DNA of 64,000 nucleotides. Source: JAKLFA01 sp964450385. GTDB lineage: Bacteria > Omnitrophota > Gorgyraeia > Zapsychrales > JANLHA01. Location of the stretch: contig CAYVEC010000004.1 of assembly GCA_964450385.1 (NCBI GenBank), positions 1 through 64,000 on the forward strand. Direction: 5' to 3'. Every line of letters starts with the position of its first letter. Position 1 is the first letter of the stretch. The notes beneath the pieces were generated by a model. That model did no database searches. It had not been told where the DNA came from and saw nothing but the letters and a program-made list of their open reading frames with translations. Shown piece after piece: positions 24,651 to 35,000 of this stretch. The position numbers and the translations under genes are program-made.

Positions 24651-25535
24651 ATGTTCCTCTTCTGTTTATTCCTGGCCTTTCTGTCGGCCTTCAGTTTTAT
24701 CATGGGGATGTTCCCCGTCGATTGGGAATCCCGGCCGACGCTTGAGACCTTCGGGTATGATGTGCGGATCAAAAAGCGGGGGGGCCGGCGGTTCTCGCTC
24801 CTCAGGATCGTTTCGCTTATCAACAAACCCCTCTGTGTGGGGGTCATGGGTGCCCGTATCCGGAAAGACCTCGTCAAGGGGCGCGTGGCGATATCGCCTG
24901 AGGAATTTTTTCTGCTCAAAGAGATCAGCGTGATCCTCATCTCGATCGCGGCGGTGATGCTTATTCCCAAAGACATGCTCTCCCTCGGCCTCCTCATCGG
25001 CGTCATGGTGGGGTATCTCCTGCCCGAGTATTGGTTAAAGGGCAAGATCAAACAGGTCCGCCAGACGATCCTGAAGGAACTCCCCGACGCGGTTGACCTC
25101 CTCGGGCTCTGCGTTAATGCCGGGCTGGATTTCATGCTTGCCCTCAAATGGGTCGTCGAGAAATCCCCGCCGTCGGTGATGATCAATGAGCTCAACATCC
25201 TGCTTCAGGAGATCAACGTCGGGAAAACCCGCCGGGACGCGCTCAAATCTCTCGCGCAGAAATATGATCTCCCCGATCTCTCGACGTTCACTCGGACGCT
25301 CATCCAGGCCGACAAGATGGGGACCTCGGTCGCCGAGGCCCTTAATATTCTTTCGGAAGACATGCGGCTCGCCCGCTTCCGGCGCGGTGAGCAGCTCGCC
25401 ATGAAGGCGCCGATCAAGCTCCTGGTCCCGCTCATGTGTTTTATCTTTCCGGTCGTGGGTATATTGGTCGCAGGCCCAATCTTTATTCAATTTATGACCG
25501 ATAATCCGCTGAGCAAGATCGGCGGCAAGAAGTAA
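24651..25535 (+). CDS. tadC: Tad inner-membrane platform protein TadC
   Basis: This is the second GspF-like platform protein, expected to pair with TadB. A membrane segment at residues 1-20 and another pair at about 90-125 precede the GspF-type domain (ELPDAVDLLGLCVNAGLDF, LNILLQEINVGKTRRDAL, TRTLIQADKMGTSVAEAL, then a final membrane segment LLVPLMCFIFPVVGILVAG). At 294 residues the size is usual. GGAGGCG precedes the ATG. A hairpin terminator follows 24 bases after the stop, closing the tad locus. Confidence 0.9.
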   Translation: MFLFCLFLAFLSAFSFIMGMFPVDWESRPTLETFGYDVRIKKRGGRRFSLLRIVSLINKPLCVGVMGARIRKDLVKGRVAISPEEFFLLKEISVILISIAAVMLIPKDMLSLGLLIGVMVGYLLPEYWLKGKIKQVRQTILKELPDAVDLLGLCVNAGLDFMLALKWVVEKSPPSVMINELNILLQEINVGKTRRDALKSLAQKYDLPDLSTFTRTLIQADKMGTSVAEALNILSEDMRLARFRRGEQLAMKAPIKLLVPLMCFIFPVVGILVAGPIFIQFMTDNPLSKIGGKK

Positions 25536-25558
25536 CATAGAGTGACGCGTTGTGTGAC

Positions 25559-25585
25559 AAGGGGACGATTATCGTCCCCTTTTGT
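25559..25585 (+). terminator. hairpin terminator closing the tad locus
   Basis: The palindrome AAGGGGACGAT-T-ATCGTCCCCTT (25559-25581) is perfect over 11 base pairs and runs into TTTTG. Its symmetry, with AA at the 5' side, allows function in both directions. Confidence 0.85.
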
Positions 25586-25604
25586 ATTTAAAAAGGGAAA
25601 AATA

Positions 25605-25657
25605 AATGTCCAATTTTAATGTCCAAAATGTGTCAAGAGGGGTTTTAATGTCCAAAA
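25605..25657 (+). repeat. three tandem-oriented AATGTCCAA elements
   Basis: Copies lie at 25605-25613 (continuing TTTT), 25618-25628 and 25647-25657; the last two are the exact 11-mer AATGTCCAAAA. The 11-mer is also inverted around the HTH-gene promoter and present once early in the giant gene (26102-26112). A related AATTGTCCAATC lies in the leader at 25917-25928. Confidence 0.65.
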
Positions 25658-25821
25658 CAGCGACGGATGCGGAAGAAAGCCCTTTCATTTTTTTGGGCGA
25701 AAAGGGTCATCCTGTCGGCTGCAAAGACCGAAAAAAATTTTTTATTTTTTTCTCGACAAAAATTTTTTTCCAATCACCAAAAGACGTTTGATTTTAAACG
25801 AGTTAAAGCATAAAAATTTTT

Positions 25822-25859
25822 TTGACCGATTTGCCCGCTCATATATAACATGATATACT
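25822..25859 (+). promoter_or_regulatory. promoter of the giant gene
   Basis: TTGACC (25822-25827) with TATAAC (25844-25849) at 16-base spacing is one good promoter. An extended -10, TGATATACT (25851-25859), overlaps it and equals the element upstream of the HTH gene. Confidence 0.7.
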
Positions 25860-25931
25860 CTTAGCGCACTAGCCCGGAGGAAAAAAGAACAGCCGTATCG
25901 CAGTTGTCAAGAACATAATTGTCCAATCACA

Positions 25932-25963
25932 AAAGTCGCCTGAACCGGCGACTTTCTTGTTTT
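25932..25963 (+). terminator. leader terminator between promoter and giant gene
   Basis: AAAGTCGCC (25932-25940) pairs with GGCGACTTT (25947-25955) around TGAACC, followed by CTTGTTTT. It lies about 70 bases after the promoter and 55 before the giant-gene ATG, so it would stop most transcripts unless read-through is regulated. No ORF of note lies between promoter and terminator. Confidence 0.75.
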
Positions 25964-26017
25964 ATAAAAACCCCGGGCGTTTTCATAATGTACAGTCTGT
26001 AAATATAGGATTCTTTT

Positions 26018-29000
26018 ATGGACGACAGAATGGACATAAAAACGAGCGCCGAAACTGTATCCGCGTGCCATGAGCAGGCGGGTGAGGGAACGGTGCGTCT
26101 TAATGTCCAAAATACCGGGATCCTCCATGCCCCGGAAGCCGGGCATGGGTTCCAGAGCCGTTTTAAGGCCTGGATCCGGGTTGTCGCGGCCCTGATCGTC
26201 TTTGTCTTTGTGCCGGAACAGGTGAGCTGGGCCATGAGCTATAATCCGGCCGTGCTCTGGAGCCCCCAGCCGATCCCGCTCGCGGTCGGGGCCCCGGTTT
26301 CTGGACCGGACCTTGTCCCAGCTGCGCCTGAGCTTGAATTGCCCCAGGCCGAGGCTGCGGCCATGCTCGCCTCGAATATCGAGTCCCTCATGGGCCGGAT
26401 CGCGCAGATGAATGCCCGGCAGATTGATCTTGAGATCGCGTCCGCTGATCAAAAACGGTTCGCGGATATCAAGAACCTCCGTCTTTCGACCCGTAAAAGG
26501 ATCGCGGCCGCGGATATCCAGGCGGCCGTGTCGTGGCTGAAACAGCCCGAGATCCATCCGCTCAACTGCGGTGTTTTTGCCGCCTATGACTTTTTAAAGC
26601 ACTACAATCAGCCGGTCTCGATCGAGCAGGTCTCGCTCGCGACGCTCTCGGTGGACCTGCTGTCTGACATTATTAGGCCCGGCGACCCGACGCTGAAGAC
26701 GTCACTGTTCGCGATCAACCGGGTGCTCTCCCTGTATCCCGTTAAGCACGCGGTGATTAAGATGCATCCTGAGGCGATGCTGCGCCTCGCCCCGCCGTTT
26801 ATCGCGAATTTCCAGAGCGAACACTTTGTCCTCGTGACCGGCGTCTCCGGTGAGACGCTGACGGTCCAGGATACGGGCCGCGTGCGCGAGGTCCCGATCC
26901 CAGACTTTTTGGCCCAGGCCTCGCCGTTCGTCGTGATCGCCGAGAGCGGGATCCCGGAGGGTGTTGAATATACTGAGGCTGGCGCGGCCGAGCAGGCTTA
27001 TATCTGGGGTGACAAGTGGGTGGACCGGTCGGATGAACTGCCGGGTCTCATGGGCGATGTCAGCGATGTGATCCAGGACGTCTTGGTCGAAGTCGCGATC
27101 ATTGTTGTATTGGCAATCATTCAGGTCCAGATGGCGCAGTGGATCCAGCGGGCGGCGGAGGGGGCCCAGCAAGCTGGCGAGGCCGCCTCGATGCTCCAAA
27201 AGCTTGCCGCCCAGATGAATAAATTAGATTATGTGAAAAATTCTGCCGACTTGGGCAAGGCGCTCGGGACGGCGATGGCAATGGTCGGGGTCAGTGATTT
27301 TGCGAATACGCTCAATCAGGTTGCAGTCCTTCAAGGCTGGTGGGATGAGGATCTGGGTTTTGTGATGAGTACGGCGATGTCCACGGTCTTGGCCGGGGCC
27401 GTCGTGGGGCCTGGAATCGATGGCGTAGTCACAGCGGCGGAGGGCCTCCCACAGAATGCTACGGGGTCTGTCATCTTGAGCGAGACAGCCAGGGGTTTTG
27501 CGAGCGGGGTCAGGTCTTCCTTCACGGCCTCTCGGATGGCCACGATCTTAGGCACGGCCGTGGTGTCGACGTCATCCAAGGTCGCCCTTCACAAGGCCCT
27601 TCCGGAGGGCATGAATCCGATCATGCGGAATTTTTTGATGGGCCTCGGCTCGAGCCTGATGACCCAGGCGGTCCTCGCGGCTGGAACCATGGCTTTTTCA
27701 TCCATGAAGCAGGAGATCGGCGCCGGTAATACGGTTAAGGATCAGCTTGATCAAAAGTTGGCGGAGTGGCAAAAAAATAATCCCGGGAAGATCATGACCC
27801 CGGCCGAGAGGGAGGTCTTGGTCAACGAAGTACGCGCGGGCTTGATCGCTGGTATTAATAATGGTTCGATCGATCCAGAGTCGGCGCGAGAGGCCTTTGC
27901 CAGGGCCGAGGAGCGGGGCTACCTTGAAGAGAACGTCCCGCAGGAGGTGCGTGCTCAAATCGAGGCGGATTTTAAAGCATACGCGGCAACCCCTGCTTTT
28001 AATGAAGCGATGAATGCGTATGTTGCGAAAGCGCAAGCAAATGCTTCTTCTGGTTCGACAAACGACTTAAAAAACCTATATATTGAACAGCAACGGGGCG
28101 TCTTTACTTCTAATAAGATAGATGGGTACATCGCGTCACAGCTTGCCCTGAGCGACCGTTTTGTGAGTAAGGCGATGCAGGACAAGCGCGCGGGATGGCG
28201 GAATGAATTTGATGACAAGATAAAAGACATCGGCGTGTTGAAGGAGATGGTCAGCCGCGGCTATTTTGATCGAACCTTTGTTCCCTTTAATACTCAAGAG
28301 ACCTGGTCGTGGCTGGGGCGCAGCATGCTTTCGCAGACGATCGGGATGAGCTTTGCCGCCGGGATCAAACTCCTCCTCGAAAAAGTTGATGAGGACACCT
28401 TCGGCCCTGAGACGGCCGTGGCCCAGGCCCTGGCCGGATTCGGGCAGATGATGGGCGAGGTGGTGGCCCAGGGCTTTTTAACAGGCTGGAAGGCGCCGGG
28501 CGAGATCGCATCGGGCGGTGTCGAGTTTGAGCATGTGACCCAGGTCGACGGGAAGGACATGGCGGTTGAATTGAGGGACAATGGCCAGTGGTATCGTGTG
28601 GCCGATGCGGGGAAACCTGTCGAGACGTTAACGCCGGTCGCGGTCGAACAGATCGTCTCGCGTCCTATCGTGTATACACAATCAGGCGAAAAGGTCTATT
28701 TGACGTTTAATCCGGCAGGCGCTGTTGTTGCCCATCGTGGGTCTTCCGACGGAGAAGAGGTTGCGCTTTCCTGGAATGATCAGGGTGAGATCCTCGCAGG
28801 CCCTATAAATGGAAATGATGACGGATGGCAGAGGATGCAGGCAAAGCTGCGCCTTGCGCCATCAGTCGGCATGAACGGCCAGATCTCAGGGACGCTCGTT
28901 CAGGATCGCACCTGGGGGAAATTCCTTACGGCGAATCTTGTGCAGGCCGCGGTCGGTGGGGCGATCGGGTTCGGGATCGATCAATTGGAAGGGCTGTGGA

Positions 29001-32000
29001 TTGATAAGGAAGACACAAGTTTGGACAATAAACGCAAGACCCTGCTCGTGAGGTCGCTCGTATTTACCGGGATGCTCGGCCTTGTCGAGGCCACGGGTGC
29101 CATGAAACGCTCGAAGCTCGCGGGGACGGCCGAGCCGTCGCCTGAGAGCGCCTTTGGGTATCTGTTCCTGAAGGGCGGGACCACCTTCCTTATGAATACG
29201 GCCATGGCCTTGGGGACGTTTAACGGCACGATGCCGGGTTCGGATGGGTTCAGGTCGCCGCAGCAGGCGGTCCAGTTCGCTGAGGCGGTCTCGGATCGTG
29301 TCGGGTTCGGCACGAGCACGTATCTCGCGATGTCGGGCATGCGTGAGGATATCGATAAGAGCGAGATGTCCGCTGCCCAGAAAGAGTATCAATTGAAGAC
29401 CGGGATGATGACGGTTCTCGACGACGCGCACCGGGGCTGGATCTATGACCAGCTTAACACCCAGCTCTCGGGCGGGTTCATGGGGTCGGATATCTTTGTC
29501 GAGGGAGGGATCGTCACCGCTGGCAAGACGGCCCTATCCATGCTTTTGTCCGGAGAGAACAATGCCTCGCGCGTCCGCGACCTCCTCGGGTTCACGTATT
29601 ATCGGTGGGTCGTTCAGCCCGTGATCACTGCTGAGGCCCGCACATCTGAGCCGGCGGCTCTGACTGCCGCGCCGGGCACGACGCCCGCTACGCCGGCCGA
29701 GAGGCCTGAGGGCGACGCTGATCGCGCGGAGGAGCCCCCGGCCGAAAACATTAAGAGAACGAATCTTTACGCCCTCGGCGCGTCATCCGCGGCTGATCCC
29801 TATCGGGAGACCTTTGACCTGCCGTCGCTCGGGGTGGCGCTTGGCCGCGGGGCCATTGTTAAGGATTGGGGCCGCGGATATCAGGAGATCACCCTTGCGC
29901 TGGGCAAGGACCTTCAGGAACGCTGGGGGATCAGCGCCGAGGATCTCCGACTCGGTCCGGTCGGCGGGGATTCGCTCCTTGGGGAAACGCCTGAAGAGAT
30001 CGCCGAAAAGCAGAATCCGGCGCGGAGGGAGTTTATCCGGACGGCCGCCGGTAACAGCGCGGTCGGGCTGCGGGGCTTTATGTCGGATTTTCTCACCGAG
30101 CCGGGGCTGCGGACAGAGGGATTTGTCATCCTTGAGGACGATCTCGGCAAGGATCGTCAGGGCGTCTCTGCGCTCGTCTATCGGATCGATCCGGGCGCGC
30201 GCACGGCCACGAACGGCAGATGGGAAGGCGACCTGATCCGCGTTTTAGGCGACAACATGGAGCTGTTCGATGGGCATGTCATGAGCCATGTCGGACTTTC
30301 CGGAGAGGTTGCGCCAATCCATCCCGACGTGCTCCTGGCTCAAAAGGCTGAACGGATCGCAGATCTAACAGCGAGGATGGAACAACTTGAAGACGAGATG
30401 GTGGATTTAGAAATTCAGAAATTTTTTAATCCTGGATATGATGCGGAGTATTTATATCATCTGGTCAAGAATGAAGAGCATCAGGAAAGGCTTCAAGTTG
30501 AAATAGCAGCTTTAGCAAAGGAGATAAGTCAGAGTTCAGATCCCGGTCAGGTGGCGGATTTGGAAGCCCTCATTAGGGAGAAAGAGAATGAATCCACGAG
30601 GGTAGCGTTAGATGACCAGTTGTTGTCTAGGTCAGGCTGGAGTGACGACACAAATTCAAATATCCTAATTAATAATAAACAGAAAGAGGGACTAGACATT
30701 GAGAAGTCTCTTGATAATCTTAAGGCCCTGAATCTCGACGCCGGGCTAAGCACGCGCGTTGAGACCGTTGCGCTCGGCCTCAAGGGCGAGGAAGGGAGCA
30801 AGTATGTGACCCTGAGCCGCAGCTCCCTGGACCGCCGGCAGTATTTTGAAAAGACAAAGACAGAGGCGTTCGCCCCCGTGGTTTATCGCCCGATCCCGTC
30901 GGACAAGAATCCGTTTGATCAGCAGGAGCCGGAGCGGCATGCCCTTTTCGGGGTGAGCGAGGATGCGCACACCTTGAGGGTTGTGCAGGCCCTGCGGGCT
31001 TCTGGATTTAACGATACGTTTATTTCGCGGCTGCAGAACGGCACGTTGACTGATGCGGAACAGAAAGACGCGATCAGGGTGCTTCAGGAACAGGGCGTGG
31101 TCGGTCAGGAGACAACGGGCCGGGCGCTCTTCGACCGCGTCCGCGGGCTCGCGCAGTCCACGTCGGGTATGAATGAGTTCTTTGACGTGTCGCTCCGGGA
31201 TTCGTTGGGTAAGGCCGACAGCGTTGAGGCGGGTTTCTTTAGCGGATATCTCGAGGATGCGAACGGACCGAAGGGCCTGATCCGGCTCGCGGCTGCCCGG
31301 CTCACGCCCAAGGGGAATGATTGGCGCATGAACATGGCCTATCATGTCGTTGGCAATCGCTTTGTGGGGATGGATCCCCAGAATCTTTCGATCGATGAGA
31401 CGGACCTTAACGGCCTTGCCCTTGTTGACGTGCGGACGAAAGGGATCTCGGCCCTGGATGTCTTTGACGGAAAGACGCGGCTTGATGACGGGATTCTCGG
31501 CGGGGTCGCGGGGCAGAGCGGTGTCGCGATGCGCCAGCGCGAGGCGGCGTTGAGGAGATCAACGGCCTCGACGGATCTTATCACGTTAGTGCAGGCCATT
31601 AACGTGGTGTCGTATGCGGAGGCTCAGACCAGGCTTTTTAAAGAGGCCACAGAAACGATAAACAAATTTTTTGCGAAAGAATTCCCTGCTGAGACGGTGC
31701 CGGAGGATATTGCTGGCAAGATCGGTCTTTTGAAGGCAAAAGTCGATGAGAAGAAAGAGGACCTTAGAGCAGGGACACTCACTGTTGTGGGAGAGGGATT
31801 GTCTGCTCAGCCCAAGGAAGAGGCGATTGCCGCTTTGACGAAAAAAGTCAAAGACCTTGAACAAGTCGCTAAGTTTATTGAATCTCGGGAGCTCGGTGAG
31901 ATGAACGTTGCGCAGACTCGGGCTGCCCTTCAAGAACAGATTGGTCGTCTTAATGAAGAGATTGAAGGTGTTTATTTTTCATCGGAAGACAGTGGTCCCG

Positions 32001-35000
32001 ATGCTGTTGTAGAAGACTCTGTCGCCTGGGATAGGATTGAAAACCTTTCGAAAAATAGGGATGCCCTCCAGGGGCTGTTAAGCTTTTTCCCAGAAGGAGA
32101 TGGTGATTTAATAAGCTTGAGTCAAAAAGGAGAGAGTGTTGAACAAAAGATTAATAAGTCAAAAGACGAAAGGGATAAGTTACAAGAAGCCTATGCCGCT
32201 TTCCGCTCAGGGATCGACACTCTTTTAACAGCAAACGCCCACACCCTGATCGCGATCGGAAGATATGAGCATCTGATCGGCGAGCTCGAGAAGGTCCAAA
32301 AGGGCCCGGTCAAGGTCCCCGAGGTCGAGGTGGCCGTCAGCAGCGACGGGTCCAACCAGCTTTTTACTGCTGTAGGCACGATGAATGACGCGCTCGGCCT
32401 TGCCCCGGGCGAGACGCGGTTCTTGATCGTCCGTGAATTTTTGCCGGGCGAGGGCGGAAAACATCCTTTTGCCATGACGGCCTCGGCCTTTGCCCAGGGC
32501 GGTGTCACGTCGATCGGCGGGGCGTTCGACGCGCTCGCCGGCCGCGACGCCTCGAAGGCCCGCGCCTTTATCGAACTGGTGCGTTTTCAGCAGAGCGGAT
32601 ATACGAATTTTTCTGGCCTCTGGAGACATACATTAAGCAAGGATGACTTAGAGAAAATCAAAGCACAGCTTATCGCCTCAAACGGGAATATCAGCGCGGC
32701 GATGGCTGCGTTATTCGAAGGGAGCCCGGAGGTGATGGCCCGGCTTTCCGGCGGGGCCGCGAGGGAGAGTCCGGCTCAGGCCGTGCGCGCGGATGCTCTG
32801 TTAACATGGGCGCGTCCCGGCAGTTCAACGGTCGCGGATATTGAGGGGCTGAGCCAGCCGTTTGGCCGCCGGCCTTCGATGTATCTGGCCCGCGAGACAG
32901 TTGATGGGGGCGACGTTTCCTTAAATAATGGGTGGCTTGGATACCGGACGCGCGGGATCGGCTCGATCGTTGATGTCCAGGGCGACCAGGCGGCTCTCTA
33001 TACAGCGAAGAAGGATGATGTCATTAACGGCCACCAGGCGACCATCGTCTCGACGGAAAAAGGTGTCGAGGCGGGAGCCGGCACGATCCTACGTTTTGGG
33101 GAGGCCGGCGGCTGGGCCCCAGGCATGGCCGACACCTGGCTTCAACATGCGGTCGTGGCGCAGGACGGGCTGACGACGGTATTTAGTCCGCTCATGGGTC
33201 AGAAGATCAGCCTTCTCCATGCCGGGATCTTTGACTGGGAGTATACGAGGACGGGGAAGGATGCGAATGGTAAGCAGCTCGCTCATAGGGCCACGGGCAA
33301 GGTCTTTGAGATCGCGGAGCGTGAGGCCTCAGGGCCGTTCGCTTTTTCGACCGAGATTTATACAGATAAAGAAGGGAATATCCGCACTCGCTCGACGTCG
33401 GATTTTGATCAGGCAGGGATCTCCCTTGTTCCAGGCCGGCAGGCCGCCTTCGGCTTTGATGGAGAGATCGTCTCCACATTTACGGGCGAGGACGCATTGC
33501 CTAAGGAACAAACGTATCGCCTGGAATCATTTGTTGGGTATGATCCGAAGGGGGCGCTGCGGGCGGGGCTGTTTAATGCTCAAGGCGAGTTTTTGCGCCA
33601 TAGTGAGAAGGCAGATTCTCCGAAAGCGGCGAAGGAACAGGCCTCGCGTGAGTTTCTGGTTCCGGTCGAGACCACGTTCGGGCGGCCAACCGGGGTCTCT
33701 CAAGAGACAGCGAGTTTGATCTTTAACGCGTTACCGACCGGGATCACGGGGGCACGCACGGTTGTTGTTCGCGCGGCAGGCAAGGATCGTCTGCTCGGCC
33801 AGGACGTTCTGCTCGTTGACGAGGGGTCTGGTCAGGTAGCGATGCTTGTCGATCAGGAGAAGCTCGGCCAGCCGGATCTTTTGGTAGCGGCTGCCCGCAG
33901 TAATACAAGGATTTTATCCGTTGCGGAGTATGAACAATCCGTCCCGCGTCAATCGCCCGGAGCTGCGGCTGAGGCGGCAGGGCCGGATCCGAGCGCGCCT
34001 ACTCCACAGCAGGTTGTGGTTGTGACCGGTCCCGCGGCCGGGACCGCAACGATCGAGACGCCCGACGGGACCGTCACGCGCGATCTGGCGATGGTGGATC
34101 TCGCCCGAGGAGGGGCGACGTATGAGTTAATCGTGTCTGGAAAAAATCAAGAAGATTCAAGCAGCTATCTCACGACAAATCTCACGCCCACCATGCTCGT
34201 GTATGCTATGAGCCCCGTTGAAGCAGGGTTCCATTCCGTGCAGGCCCAGTTCGAGATGAATAATAGCCGATATATTTATCTTCCAGAGGCGGTGGATCGG
34301 TTGACGGCGTCTGGGTGGCGTTTGTCGAACAACATCGAGCCGGTCCGTTCGCCGCTCGATCCTTTGAACGAGTCCCTTGCAAATTCCCAGAGCCAATCTC
34401 TCCTGAGCGGGATCATCGATCTGCGCGACGGTCAAACGCGGCTGGCCCCAGGGTCGCTCGTCCTTAATGAGAACGTCACGGTGAAGATGAACCAACGAGA
34501 GGGTTGGCCTTTAGGGAATTGGTTGACATTTGCGGAGCAACAAGGGCAGACGATTACGACGCGTGAGTATATCGGTCCGAGCGGCAGGCCGGAATTTATT
34601 CTTTCCCTTGACGCAAAGACAACGAGTGTTGAAAAGAGTATCTCTGATTGGTGGACGGGTCCGACGGAGCCGATGATCGACAAACATGTTTCGCTCGTTT
34701 CAGAGAGGGACGTGATGCTGCGTGACGGCGATGGTGACATCGCGATTAACGGCGCGATTGTTAGCGGCACGGTCCATCGTTTTATCCATCCGGATCAGGC
34801 CCTTGCTGATGGCGCGAGCCGAGATTTTGTTTTCATCAGCGGGGGGCCGGGGTATCGCCACCGCCTGGCCGAGGCAACCGTGCCGTTAGACTGGGCGTAT
34901 ATTCGTAACGTGGCGAATCCCGGGGAAGGTTCGGACGCGCCGGAGGCCAAGAAGCTGGCCGAGAAGCCGTGGTCGTTGCGTCCCTTGTTCGGCGGCGCTC

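Larger units (their letters stand above)
25586..26017 (+). promoter_or_regulatory. AT-rich control region before the giant gene
   Basis: These 430 bases contain no gene I trust. They are markedly richer in A and T than the flanks. In order they hold three AATGTCCAA elements, a poly-T/poly-A stretch (about 25725-25820), a promoter, a short leader and an intrinsic terminator, then the ribosome site AGGA (26007-26010) seven bases before the giant-gene ATG. Confidence 0.7.

Noticed and set aside
25606..25791. A 61-codon + strand ORF between tadC and the giant gene
   Set aside because: It is made of the repeated AATGTCCAA elements and poly-A/T sequence, with a Phe/Lys-rich low-complexity product and only a weak ribosome site. 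Kept as regulatory DNA.
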